The notes under the pieces: generated by a model
What the model was told of the DNA's origin: nothing
Seen by the model: only the letters and a program-made list of their open reading frames with translations
Databases searched by the model: none
Source of the DNA: Actinomycetes bacterium
GTDB taxonomy: Bacteria > Actinomycetota > Actinomycetes > Actinomycetales > Dermatophilaceae
Length of the DNA: 64,000 bases
Direction of reading: 5' to 3'
Assembly (NCBI GenBank): GCA_023420415.1
Contig: JAEZWF010000042.1
Coordinates: 154,982 to 218,981, forward strand
Shown: positions 53,463 to 61,374 of the stretch, one piece after another
How the letters are laid out: each line of letters begins with the position of its first letter
Numbering within the stretch: position 1 is the first letter of the stretch
Position numbers and translations under genes: made by a program

Positions 53463-55892
53463 ATGGCGCTGCACGGACGCAGCCAGGCCCTGGCCCAGCT
53501 CGAGCAGGCGCGAGCCACCGGCAGCACCGAGCGCCTGCGCGCGCTGAGCTGGATCCAGGAGTCGGTGGTCCACGTGGCCGTGCAGGACTGGCCGGCCGCG
53601 CTCGCGGCGCTCGCGCGGGTCGACCTCACCGATCCCGACGAGGAGCTGCTGACGCCCGCCGAGCGGACCGCCGGCCACATCAACGCCGGGCTGGCGCACC
53701 TGTCGCTGCTCGAGCTCGGCCCCGCGCGTGACCAGCTCGAGCGGGCGTTGCAGCTCAGCCTCGCCCACGGCCTCACCAACCAGGAGTTCAAGGCCAGGCA
53801 CAACCTCGGCTGTCTCGAGTACTACGCCGGCAACCTGCCCGAGGCCATCGGCCTCATGCAGCAGGCCGACGCCCTGGACGCCGACGTCGACCGCGGGCGG
53901 GCGGTGCACGACCTCGCCCTGGTGTTGCTCGAGGCCGGCCTGCTCGACCAGGCCCGTGACATGCTCCTGCGTGCGTTGGGCATGGCCCAGGAGGCCCGGC
54001 ACCGGCTTGCCCAGGCCGACCTGAGGCTCGACCTCGCGACCTGCGCGCTGCTCGCCGACGACACCACGACCGCCCGTGGGCACCTCGGCGCGGCACTCGC
54101 GGCATACCGTGCCCGCGGCGCGACCGAGCGCCAACGCAGCACCGCTCTGCTGCGCGCCTTCGTCGACCTCAGCGAGGGACGCCTGCCGCGCGGCATCGAC
54201 CGGGTCCTCGCCCCGTGGCTGGCTGCTGGACGAGCGGTGACGCCGGACGAGCGGTTGGCTGCCCGCCTGCACGTGGAGGCGTTGCTGCTGCGCGGCGACG
54301 TCGCGGGGGCGGCGGCCGCCGTGGGCCGGCTCACGAGAAGCGCGCGTCAGGGGTTCGCCGCCGAGATGCACGAGCGGCTGCTGCGGGCACGCGTCGCGGC
54401 GGCGCGCGGAGACCGGAGGGCCGCGAGGCGGACCGTTCGCGCCGCGATGGACCGCCTCGCGGAGCGGCAGGCGCCGAGCCAGAGCCTCGAGATCCGCGCC
54501 GCCCTGTCACTGCACGGGCAACGGCTGGCTGACTTCGACACGAGGGAGGCCCTGGCGACCGGCAGTGCGGTCGCGTTCTGCGACGCCGTCGAACGCTGGC
54601 GGGCCGTGTCGCACCGGCTGCCCCCTGTCGTCGCGTCGGTCGACGAGCGGTCGGCGGGGTTGTTGGCCGAGCTGCGTCAGGCGCGTCGCGCCCTGGGCGA
54701 GCCGGGTTCCGACGACGCTGCGCTGCGTGCTCGGGTCACGGACCTCGAGTGGCGGGTCAGCCAGCTCGACTGGGCGGCGCCGGAGCGCGAGACCCTCGAC
54801 ACCGTGCTGGCCCCGGTCACCCACGCAACCGTGCGTGACCTGTTGGCGAGCCGGGGCGAGCAGGCGCTCGTCATGGTCGCGCAGGAGGGGCGGCAGTATG
54901 CCGTGACGATCACGTCGCGGGGCACCTCACTACACGAGCTGGGCGCCTCCGCAGAGGTGGCTGCCATCGCCGACCAGTTCGTCAGAGACCTTCAGGCGCA
55001 GGCGTTTTCGCGCACCAACCCGGCACTGTCCCAGGCTGTGGGGCGGGCCGTCGCGCAGTCGCGGGACCGGCTGGACGCGCGACTCCTCAGCACGCTCGAG
55101 CTCGACGACGACCGCGCCCTGGTCATCGTGCCCGGACGCACCTTGCAGGCCGTCCCGTGGGGGATGCTGCCCGGACTGACGGGTCGTCCGGTGACCGTGG
55201 CCCCGTCCCTGACCCGGTGGGCCGCGCCCTTGCTGGTGACCGAGCGGTCCGAACTGCTCACCGCCACGGTGCTCACCGGGCCGCGGTTGCGCCGGGCCGT
55301 CGCCGAGTCGGAGGCGGTCGCGGCGGCCTGGGCTGCGTCGGCGGCGGTGCGACACCACCCCGCCGCCGACGCCGCCGACCTCAAGCAGGCCCTGCGTCGG
55401 GCGACCGTCGTGCACGTCGCCGCGCACGGCACCCACGAGCCGCAGAACCCGTGGTTCTCGGCGCTGCACGTCGGCGACGGGCCGGTGTTCGCGCACGAGC
55501 TGCCTCGGCCTGTGACCTCACGTCACGTGGTGCTGTCTTCCTGCGACCTCGGACGCTCGACGAGCCGGCCCGGGGAGGAGCCGCTCGGGCTCACTGCAGC
55601 CCTGCTCGGTCTGGGTGTGCGCTGCGTCGTGGCGGCGGTGGCTCCCGTCGGCGACGAAGCGGCAGAGCGCGCCATGGTGGCCTACCACCGGGGGCTGGTC
55701 GGTGGTCGCTCGGCGTCGCAGGCACTGGCCGACGCCGTGGCCGAGCACCCTGATGCGGCGGCGTTCTGCCTGTTCGGCACCGACTGGACGCCGTCGCTCG
55801 ACGGCGATCCGGTCCGAGGTGCCACCCGGGCCTCGGACCGGCAGCGGGCCGCTCAGATCCAGAGCGCGGGGTCGCGGAACATCGCCTCGTAG
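53463..55892 (+). CDS. TPR-CHAT caspase-like protease
   Basis: An 809-residue protein from the first standard start. About residues 1-400 are TPR-like helical repeats ([46 protein letters not shown]). Residues about 540-790 form a CHAT domain with the catalytic pair His655 ([11 protein letters not shown]) and Cys694 ([11 protein letters not shown]), so it should be an active cysteine protease of the caspase-like clan. The TPR reading continues upstream to about 53280 without an ATG, GTG or TTG (see findings), so the true N-terminus is longer by about 60 residues. Its 3' end overlaps cysE by 40 bp. Confidence 0.9.
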   Translation: MALHGRSQALAQLEQARATGSTERLRALSWIQESVVHVAVQDWPAALAALARVDLTDPDEELLTPAERTAGHINAGLAHLSLLELGPARDQLERALQLSLAHGLTNQEFKARHNLGCLEYYAGNLPEAIGLMQQADALDADVDRGRAVHDLALVLLEAGLLDQARDMLLRALGMAQEARHRLAQADLRLDLATCALLADDTTTARGHLGAALAAYRARGATERQRSTALLRAFVDLSEGRLPRGIDRVLAPWLAAGRAVTPDERLAARLHVEALLLRGDVAGAAAAVGRLTRSARQGFAAEMHERLLRARVAAARGDRRAARRTVRAAMDRLAERQAPSQSLEIRAALSLHGQRLADFDTREALATGSAVAFCDAVERWRAVSHRLPPVVASVDERSAGLLAELRQARRALGEPGSDDAALRARVTDLEWRVSQLDWAAPERETLDTVLAPVTHATVRDLLASRGEQALVMVAQEGRQYAVTITSRGTSLHELGASAEVAAIADQFVRDLQAQAFSRTNPALSQAVGRAVAQSRDRLDARLLSTLELDDDRALVIVPGRTLQAVPWGMLPGLTGRPVTVAPSLTRWAAPLLVTERSELLTATVLTGPRLRRAVAESEAVAAAWAASAAVRHHPAADAADLKQALRRATVVHVAAHGTHEPQNPWFSALHVGDGPVFAHELPRPVTSRHVVLSSCDLGRSTSRPGEEPLGLTAALLGLGVRCVVAAVAPVGDEAAERAMVAYHRGLVGGRSASQALADAVAEHPDAAAFCLFGTDWTPSLDGDPVRGATRASDRQRAAQIQSAGSRNIAS

Positions 55893-56455
55893 GGGTCCTC
55901 GGCCGGTCGATCGGGGAAGCGGATCGTCGCCGGGATACCCGTCGCAATCGCTCCGGACGGAACGTCTTTGACCACAACGGAGTTCGCGCCGACCTGCACG
56001 TCGTCGCCGATGTAGACGGGGCCGAGGATGCGGGCGCCAGCACCGATGGTGACGCGCGAGCCGACCGTCGGGTGGCGCTTGACCCGTTGCAGCGCCCGGC
56101 CGCCCAACGTCACCCCGTGGTAGAGCATCACGTCGTCGCCGACCTCGGCCGTCTTCCCGATGACGACCCCCATGCCGTGGTCGATGAATAACCGCCGACC
56201 GATCCGCGCGGCCGGGTGGATCTCGACGCCCGTGACCGACCGGGTGAACGTCATCAACAGACGTGCCGCCACGGCATACAACCCTCCTCGCAACCACAGG
56301 CGGTGGGCGAGGCGGTAGGCCCAGATCGCGTGCAGCCCCGGCGAGTTGAGGAACACGTCGACCCGCGAGCGCGCCGCCGGGTCGCGCAGGATCGCGGCGT
56401 CGAGGTCCTCGACGATGCGCGACCTGGCGCGGCTGGCGTAGAAGGCGAGAGTCAT
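55853..56455 (-). CDS. cysE: Serine O-acetyltransferase
   Basis: A 200-residue enzyme making O-acetylserine from serine and acetyl-CoA. It has the left-handed beta-helix hexapeptide repeats ([33 protein letters not shown]) with His at the active site ([13 protein letters not shown]). It ends ...DPALWI; the terminal Ile is what docks into CysK to form the cysteine synthase complex. ATG 56455 is 22 bp after the cysK stop. A short form lacking the long N-terminal domain of E. coli CysE, as in many Actinobacteria. It overlaps the convergent CHAT gene by 40 bp. Confidence 0.95.
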   Translation of the reverse strand: MTLAFYASRARSRIVEDLDAAILRDPAARSRVDVFLNSPGLHAIWAYRLAHRLWLRGGLYAVAARLLMTFTRSVTGVEIHPAARIGRRLFIDHGMGVVIGKTAEVGDDVMLYHGVTLGGRALQRVKRHPTVGSRVTIGAGARILGPVYIGDDVQVGANSVVVKDVPSGAIATGIPATIRFPDRPAEDPYEAMFRDPALWI

Positions 56456-56477
56456 CGGATTCCGTTGTCGCGCAAGG

Positions 56478-57404
56478 TCAGTCGAGCAGGTCGGAGAAGA
56501 GGATGGTCGACAGGTAGCGCTCACCGAAGCTCGGGATCACGACGACGATCGTCTTGCCGGCGTTCTCGGGACGACGGGCGACCTGGTCGGCGGCTGCGAG
56601 CGCGGCACCGGAGGAGATGCCGACGAGCAGTCCCTCCTCCTTGGCGGCGCGGCGAGCCCACTCGACGGCGGTGTCGGCATTGACGTCGATGACCTCGTCG
56701 TAGATGTCGCGGTCGAGGATGTCGGGCACGAAGTTGGCGCCGATGCCCTGGATCTTGTGCGGGCCGGGCTGGCCGCCGTTGAGGATCGGCGACTCCTCGG
56801 GCTCGACGGCGATGAGCTGCACGTCGGGCTTGCGCGACTTGAGCACCTGGCCGACGCCGGTGATGGTGCCGCCGGTGCCGATGCCCGCGACGACGATGTC
56901 GACCTGGCCGTCGGTGTCCTTCCAGATCTCCTCGGCCGTGGTCTGGCGGTGGATCTCGGGGTTGGCCTCGTTGGCGAACTGGCGGGCGAGGACGCCACCG
57001 CGCTCGGCCGCGATCTCGTCCGCCTTGTCGACCGCACCCTTCATGCCGAGGGCGCCCTCGGTGAGGACCAGCTCGGCGCCGTAGGCCCGCAGCAGCGCCC
57101 GGCGCTCCTTGCTCATCGTCTCGGGCATGGTGAGGACGACGTTGTAGCCGCGGGCCGCGCCGACCATGGCCAGGGCGATGCCGGTGTTGCCCGAGGTGGC
57201 CTCGACGATGGTCCCGCCCGGCTTGAGCTCGCCGGACTTCTCCGCCGCGTCGACGATGGCGACGCCGATGCGGTCCTTCACCGAACTGGCCGGGTTGTAG
57301 AACTCGAGCTTGGCGGCGACCGTCGCGTCGCTGTCGATGAGCCGGTTGATCCGCACCAGCGGGGTGTTGCCGATGAGCTGGGTGACGTCGTCGTAGATGG
57401 GCAT
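56478..57404 (-). CDS. cysK: Cysteine synthase A (O-acetylserine sulfhydrylase)
   Basis: A 308-residue fold-type II PLP enzyme that makes cysteine from O-acetylserine and sulfide. PLP lysine is Lys43 ([11 protein letters not shown]), the substrate loop is TSGNTG, and the PLP phosphate loop GTGGT. It starts at ATG 57404 ([19 protein letters not shown]); the longer frame is not coding. It is operonic with cysE downstream. Upstream at 57405-57527 two CGTTATG words 20 bp apart may belong to a regulator site. Confidence 0.97.
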   Translation of the reverse strand: MPIYDDVTQLIGNTPLVRINRLIDSDATVAAKLEFYNPASSVKDRIGVAIVDAAEKSGELKPGGTIVEATSGNTGIALAMVGAARGYNVVLTMPETMSKERRALLRAYGAELVLTEGALGMKGAVDKADEIAAERGGVLARQFANEANPEIHRQTTAEEIWKDTDGQVDIVVAGIGTGGTITGVGQVLKSRKPDVQLIAVEPEESPILNGGQPGPHKIQGIGANFVPDILDRDIYDEVIDVNADTAVEWARRAAKEEGLLVGISSGAALAAADQVARRPENAGKTIVVVIPSFGERYLSTILFSDLLD

Positions 57405-57527
57405 TGCGTTCCTCGATCGGTATGCCGCGGGGTCGCGGGGTGCTGGGCCGCCCGGTAGAGCGAACCTGACGTTATGCCTATTCCAACAGATCGTTATGTG
57501 TGGGCGCAACGCCGTCCCGCCCACTGG

Positions 57528-57586
57528 CTTCATGTCCCGCAACATGCCGTCCTCCGCGACTTCTCACGGCATGTTGCGGGACATGA
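57528..57586. repeat. Intergenic palindrome, family A copy 2
   Basis: Same arms as 1333-1393: left 57528-57550 and right 57566-57586 pair perfectly over 21 bp, with a spacer of 15 nt of unrelated sequence. It lies between the divergent cysK and anti-sigma-like genes. Confidence 0.9.
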
Positions 57587-57665
57587 GCGGGGGCGGAACG
57601 CGAGGTCGGGCGGTAGGGGTCGCGGGCGGTGTCACACTTCGGGCGTGGGCGGACAGGACGGGGGC

Positions 57666-58385
57666 ATGGAGACCTCACCCATCACGCCCGACGACGACCC
57701 GGTCGGTTCGCTACTCACGGCAGCCGCGCCACCCTCCCTGCCCATCGCGACCGAGCGTGTCGCCGGACTCGCCCGCGCCGTGGCCCGTGACATCGTCGAG
57801 TCCGACCGCACCCTCGCCGGTCGAGCCCGCCGCCTGCGGCGCAGGCACAAGGTCGTCGCAGGCGGCGCCGCGGCCGCCGTCGTCCTCGTTCCGACCGGCG
57901 CGTGGGCCGCAGAGCACTTCCTCGCCCAGACCGGCCGCTTCGGCAACCCGTCGCTCAACCCTGACTTCGAGGACCGGTCCGAGTTCATCAACCTGTGCGC
58001 CAAGGACTTCCCCGTCTACGTGCGCACCCTCGCCCCCACCGACCTCCCGGCTGCGCCGGGCAAGACGTGGGACAGGTATGCCGCGCAACTGGCCAAGCAG
58101 GAGGCTGCCGGTGCGGGGTGCACACCATCGGCGCAGGCGGACACCCAGGCGACCAACCTTCGGCTCGATCTGCTCGCCGCGGCCAGCGCCGACTGGGGCT
58201 GCACTCTCGTGTGGGCCACCGAAGACGGCAGGGCCACGCAGGCCCGCGCCGCACGCACCGCCATGCTCGACCTCGACAGAGCGGCCCGGAAGATCTCCAC
58301 CATCGAGGGCACGGTCGGCACGCAGGACCCGGACGTCTTCCTCGCCAACAGCAGGCTGCCGCAGTGGGTCGGGTGTCCCCGATGA
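57666..58385 (+). CDS. Membrane protein encoded before an ECF sigma factor (anti-sigma-like)
   Basis: A 239-residue single-pass protein. Cytoplasmic residues 1-62 include a basic stretch (RARRLRRRHK), the helix is KVVAGGAAAAVVLVPTGAWAAEHFLA (about 63-86), and the outside domain of 150 residues has paired Cys (INLCAKD, GAGCTPS, WGCTL, GCPR) but no known fold. It overlaps the sigma gene by ATGA. Order and topology suggest an anti-sigma factor or sensor, although it has no zinc HxxxCxxC motif. ATG 57666 chosen; longer frame crosses the palindrome. Confidence 0.7.
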   Translation: METSPITPDDDPVGSLLTAAAPPSLPIATERVAGLARAVARDIVESDRTLAGRARRLRRRHKVVAGGAAAAVVLVPTGAWAAEHFLAQTGRFGNPSLNPDFEDRSEFINLCAKDFPVYVRTLAPTDLPAAPGKTWDRYAAQLAKQEAAGAGCTPSAQADTQATNLRLDLLAAASADWGCTLVWATEDGRATQARAARTAMLDLDRAARKISTIEGTVGTQDPDVFLANSRLPQWVGCPR

Positions 58386-58975
58386 GTCCGAGCGCGACGC
58401 CGACGACCCCGGCGGAGCGCCGGCTCGAGGAGCTCGCGAGCGCCCACGGGCCACGGGTCCTGGCCTACCTGACCCGGCGCACCGACCCGCCTGCCGATGC
58501 CGCCGACGTCCTCCAGGAAGTGCTCACCACCGCCTGGCGCAAGATCCACCAGGCGCCCGACGACCCCGACCACGCGATCGCCTGGCTGCTGGCCATCGCC
58601 CGCCGCGCGAGCGCCAACCACCGCCGCGCAGCCAGCCGTCGGCACGCGGCGACGCAGCGACTGCGAGCCGAGCTCACGGCATACCCACCGACGACCCAGC
58701 CCACCGACGCCGACGCTGCGCGGCACGACGACGTCCGCACTGCGCTCGCCACGCTGGGCGACGGCGACCGCGAACTGCTGGAGCTGACCTACTGGGACGG
58801 CCTGACGGGCGAACAGGTCGCCACGGTCGTCGGCGCGAGCCCGACCGCAACACGCAAACGGATCCAACGCGCTCGCGACCGACTGGCGGCGGCGCTGGCC
58901 GACGAGCGGGCCACCCCGCCCGTCGACCAGGCACGCAGCACCACGACGCACCGTGCGGCGAGCGTCACAACCTAG
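58382..58975 (+). CDS. ECF sigma factor
   Basis: A 197-residue sigma factor. Region 2: RVLAYLTRRTDPPADAADVLQEVLTTAWRKI; region 4: ALATLGDGDRELLELTYWDGLTGEQVATVVGASPTATRKRIQRARDRLAAAL with the HTH. It is translated from an ATG that overlaps the stop of the membrane protein. The sigma gene is normally first; here the presumed anti-sigma gene precedes it. Confidence 0.93.
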   Translation: MSPSATPTTPAERRLEELASAHGPRVLAYLTRRTDPPADAADVLQEVLTTAWRKIHQAPDDPDHAIAWLLAIARRASANHRRAASRRHAATQRLRAELTAYPPTTQPTDADAARHDDVRTALATLGDGDRELLELTYWDGLTGEQVATVVGASPTATRKRIQRARDRLAAALADERATPPVDQARSTTTHRAASVTT

Positions 58976-58976
58976 G

Positions 58977-59004
58977 TGAGCGAGCGCTTAGTGCCCATTA
59001 GAGT
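58977..59004 (+). promoter_or_regulatory. TetR-type operator and promoter of the etfD-like gene
   Basis: TGAGCGAGCGCTTA (58977-58990) is an inverted repeat of the TNAGCGNNCGCTNA type used by several actinobacterial TetR regulators of lipid metabolism. A -10 box TAGAGT (58999-59004) ends 7 nt before the ATG at 59012, so the transcript is probably leaderless and the operator covers the -35 region. Confidence 0.6.
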
Positions 59005-59011
59005 GGCCGGC

Positions 59012-61372
59012 ATGTCTGCGCTCCAGGTCGTCGCCCTCGTGGTGACCATTCCCGTGACGCTCGTGGCGGTCGCGCTGTTCGTCCGCACCATCAACCGCTC
59101 CTTCGTCGCGACGTTCAAGCTCGGCCAGCCCGACCACTCGCGCACGAACGACCCGGGCCGGCGCACCATGACGCTGGTCCGCGAGTTCCTCGGCCACACG
59201 CGGATGTCGCGGCTGCCGATCGTGGCGGTGGCGCACTGGTTCACGATGATCAGCTTCGGCGTGCTGTTCTTCACGCTGGTCAACGCGTTCGGCCAGCTGG
59301 TCGACCCGGAGTGGACGCTGCCGCTGATCGGCCACTTCCCGCCGTACGAGTGGATCACCGAGTTCTTCGCCTGGACCGGCCTCGTCGGCATCCTCACGCT
59401 CATGGCCATCCGCCAGGCCAAGAAGCCCAGCCGTGCGCAGGGCGAGGGCGGCCGCCGCAGCCGCTTCTTCGGCTCGACCTTCTGGCAGGCCTACTACGTC
59501 GAGCTCACGATCCTCGGCGTCACCCTGTGCATCCTCACGCTGCGCGGCCTCGAGTACGCCCTCGGCAAGGCCACCGGCTCCGACACGGCCAGCGCGCTGC
59601 ACTTCCCGATGACCGCGTGGCTCGGCGGGCTCTTCGACGGCCTGTCGGTCAGCGCCCTCGAGAACACCATCGTCGTCGTGGCTGCGGTCAAGATCCTCAT
59701 CTCGTTCGCGTGGATGATCACCATCGCGCTCACGCCGACGATGGGTGTCGCGTGGCACCGGTTCCTCGCGTTCTTCAACATCTGGTTCAAGCGCCACGCC
59801 GACGGCCGCACCTCCCTCGGTGCGCTCCAGCCGATGCTGGTCGACGGCAAGCCGCTGGACTTCGAGAACATCGAGGAGCTCGACGAGGACGCCGCGCTCG
59901 GCGTCGGCAAGGTCGAGGACTTCACGTGGAAGGGCCTGCTCGACTTCACCACCTGCACCGAGTGCGGCCGCTGCCAGAGCCAGTGCCCGGCCTGGAACAC
60001 GGACAAGCCGCTCTCGCCCAAGCTGCTCATGATGACGTTGCGCGACAACGTCCACGCGCGTGCACCGTGGCAGCTCGCGTCCGAGTCGGCCCGCGCGGAG
60101 ATGGGCGAGGACGCCGCGAAGCTCCAGGAAGTGCCCCTCATCGGTGACACCGGGTATGCCGCGTCCGGCACCAATGGCGGGGACGGCACCCACGGCGTCG
60201 TCCCCGACGTCGGTGCGCTCGCGGCATACAACCCGCATGGGCCCGACGCCGTGATCGACCAGGACGTCCTGTGGTCGTGCACAACCTGTGGGGCGTGCGT
60301 CGAGCAGTGCCCGGTCGACATCGAGCACGTCGACGCGATCGTGGACATGCGTCGCTACCAGAACCTCATCGAGTCGGCGTTCCCCAGCGAGCTCGGCGGG
60401 CTGTTCAAGAACCTCGAGAACAAGGGCAACCCGTGGGGCATGAACGCCCGCGCGCGGATGGACTGGGCCAAGGACCTGCCGTTCGAGATCAAGGTGCTCG
60501 GGCAGGACGTGGAAAGCGCTGACGACGTGGACTACCTGTTCTGGGTCGGTTGCGCCGGCGCCTACGAGGACCGCGCCAAGAAGACGACGCGCGCGGTGGC
60601 CGAGCTGCTCGACCAGGCGGGGGTGACGTTCGCGATCCTCGGCGACGGCGAGACCTGCACCGGTGACTCGGCCCGCCGCGCCGGCAACGAGTTCCTCTTC
60701 CAGATGCTGGCGCAGCAGAACGTCGAGACGCTCAACGAGGTCGGCGCCACCAAGATCGTCGTGACGTGCGCGCACTGCTTCAACACGATCAAGAACGAGT
60801 ACCCCCAGCTCGGCGGCAAGTACGAGGTCGTGCACCACACCCAGCTGCTCAACCGACTCGTCCGTGAGAAGAAGCTCGTGCCCGTCGCGCGCCCGGCGGA
60901 GGTGCCCGGCAAGTCGAGCAACAAGAACGCCGCCTCCACCGCGGAGTCCGTGACCTACCACGACCCGTGCTACCTGGGCCGCCACAACGGCGTCTACGCC
61001 CCGCCGCGCGAGCTGATCGGCGCCCTGCCCGGCGTCGAGCTCAAGGAGATGGAGCGCACCAAGGAGAAGTCGTTCTGCTGCGGCGCCGGCGGTGCGCGCA
61101 TGTGGATGGAGGAGAAGCTCGGCACGCGGATCAACGTCAACCGCACCGAGGAGGCCATCGGCACCGGCGCCGAACGGATCGCCATCGGCTGCCCGTTCTG
61201 CCGCGTGATGCTCAGCGACGGCCTGACCGCTGCCCAGTCCGAGGGCCGCGGTGAGGACGCCGAGGTCGTCGACGTGGCGCAGATGCTGCTGGCTGCGGTC
61301 AAGCGCCCGGAGCCCCCGGCCGACGAGACGCCCGCGGAGCCCGCGCCCGACCCGGAGCCGCAGCCCGCCTGA
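59012..61372 (+). CDS. etfD: Membrane Fe-S oxidoreductase, EtfD-like (heterodisulfide reductase family)
   Basis: A 786-residue electron carrier. Residues 1-250 hold about five or six helices (LVVTIPVTLVAVALFVRTIN, VAHWFTMISFGVLFFTLVNAF, ...), the NarI-like part. Two 4Fe-4S motifs follow, CTECGRCQSQCPAWN (from Cys315) and CTTCGACVEQCPVDIEH (from Cys423), then two CCG domains (GCAGAYE, CAHCFNT; CYLGRHNG, C689-C690-GAGGARM). This is the layout of mycobacterial EtfD (Rv0338c), which passes electrons from ETF of fatty-acid oxidation to menaquinone. ATG 59012; a GTG at 58976 lies within the operator. Confidence 0.9.
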   Translation: MSALQVVALVVTIPVTLVAVALFVRTINRSFVATFKLGQPDHSRTNDPGRRTMTLVREFLGHTRMSRLPIVAVAHWFTMISFGVLFFTLVNAFGQLVDPEWTLPLIGHFPPYEWITEFFAWTGLVGILTLMAIRQAKKPSRAQGEGGRRSRFFGSTFWQAYYVELTILGVTLCILTLRGLEYALGKATGSDTASALHFPMTAWLGGLFDGLSVSALENTIVVVAAVKILISFAWMITIALTPTMGVAWHRFLAFFNIWFKRHADGRTSLGALQPMLVDGKPLDFENIEELDEDAALGVGKVEDFTWKGLLDFTTCTECGRCQSQCPAWNTDKPLSPKLLMMTLRDNVHARAPWQLASESARAEMGEDAAKLQEVPLIGDTGYAASGTNGGDGTHGVVPDVGALAAYNPHGPDAVIDQDVLWSCTTCGACVEQCPVDIEHVDAIVDMRRYQNLIESAFPSELGGLFKNLENKGNPWGMNARARMDWAKDLPFEIKVLGQDVESADDVDYLFWVGCAGAYEDRAKKTTRAVAELLDQAGVTFAILGDGETCTGDSARRAGNEFLFQMLAQQNVETLNEVGATKIVVTCAHCFNTIKNEYPQLGGKYEVVHHTQLLNRLVREKKLVPVARPAEVPGKSSNKNAASTAESVTYHDPCYLGRHNGVYAPPRELIGALPGVELKEMERTKEKSFCCGAGGARMWMEEKLGTRINVNRTEEAIGTGAERIAIGCPFCRVMLSDGLTAAQSEGRGEDAEVVDVAQMLLAAVKRPEPPADETPAEPAPDPEPQPA

Positions 61373-61374
61373 GG

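Noticed and set aside
50506..55892. A type III-E CRISPR-associated locus
   Set aside because: TPR-CHAT and a sigma factor are present but there is no Cas7-11, Csx30/31 or repeat array.
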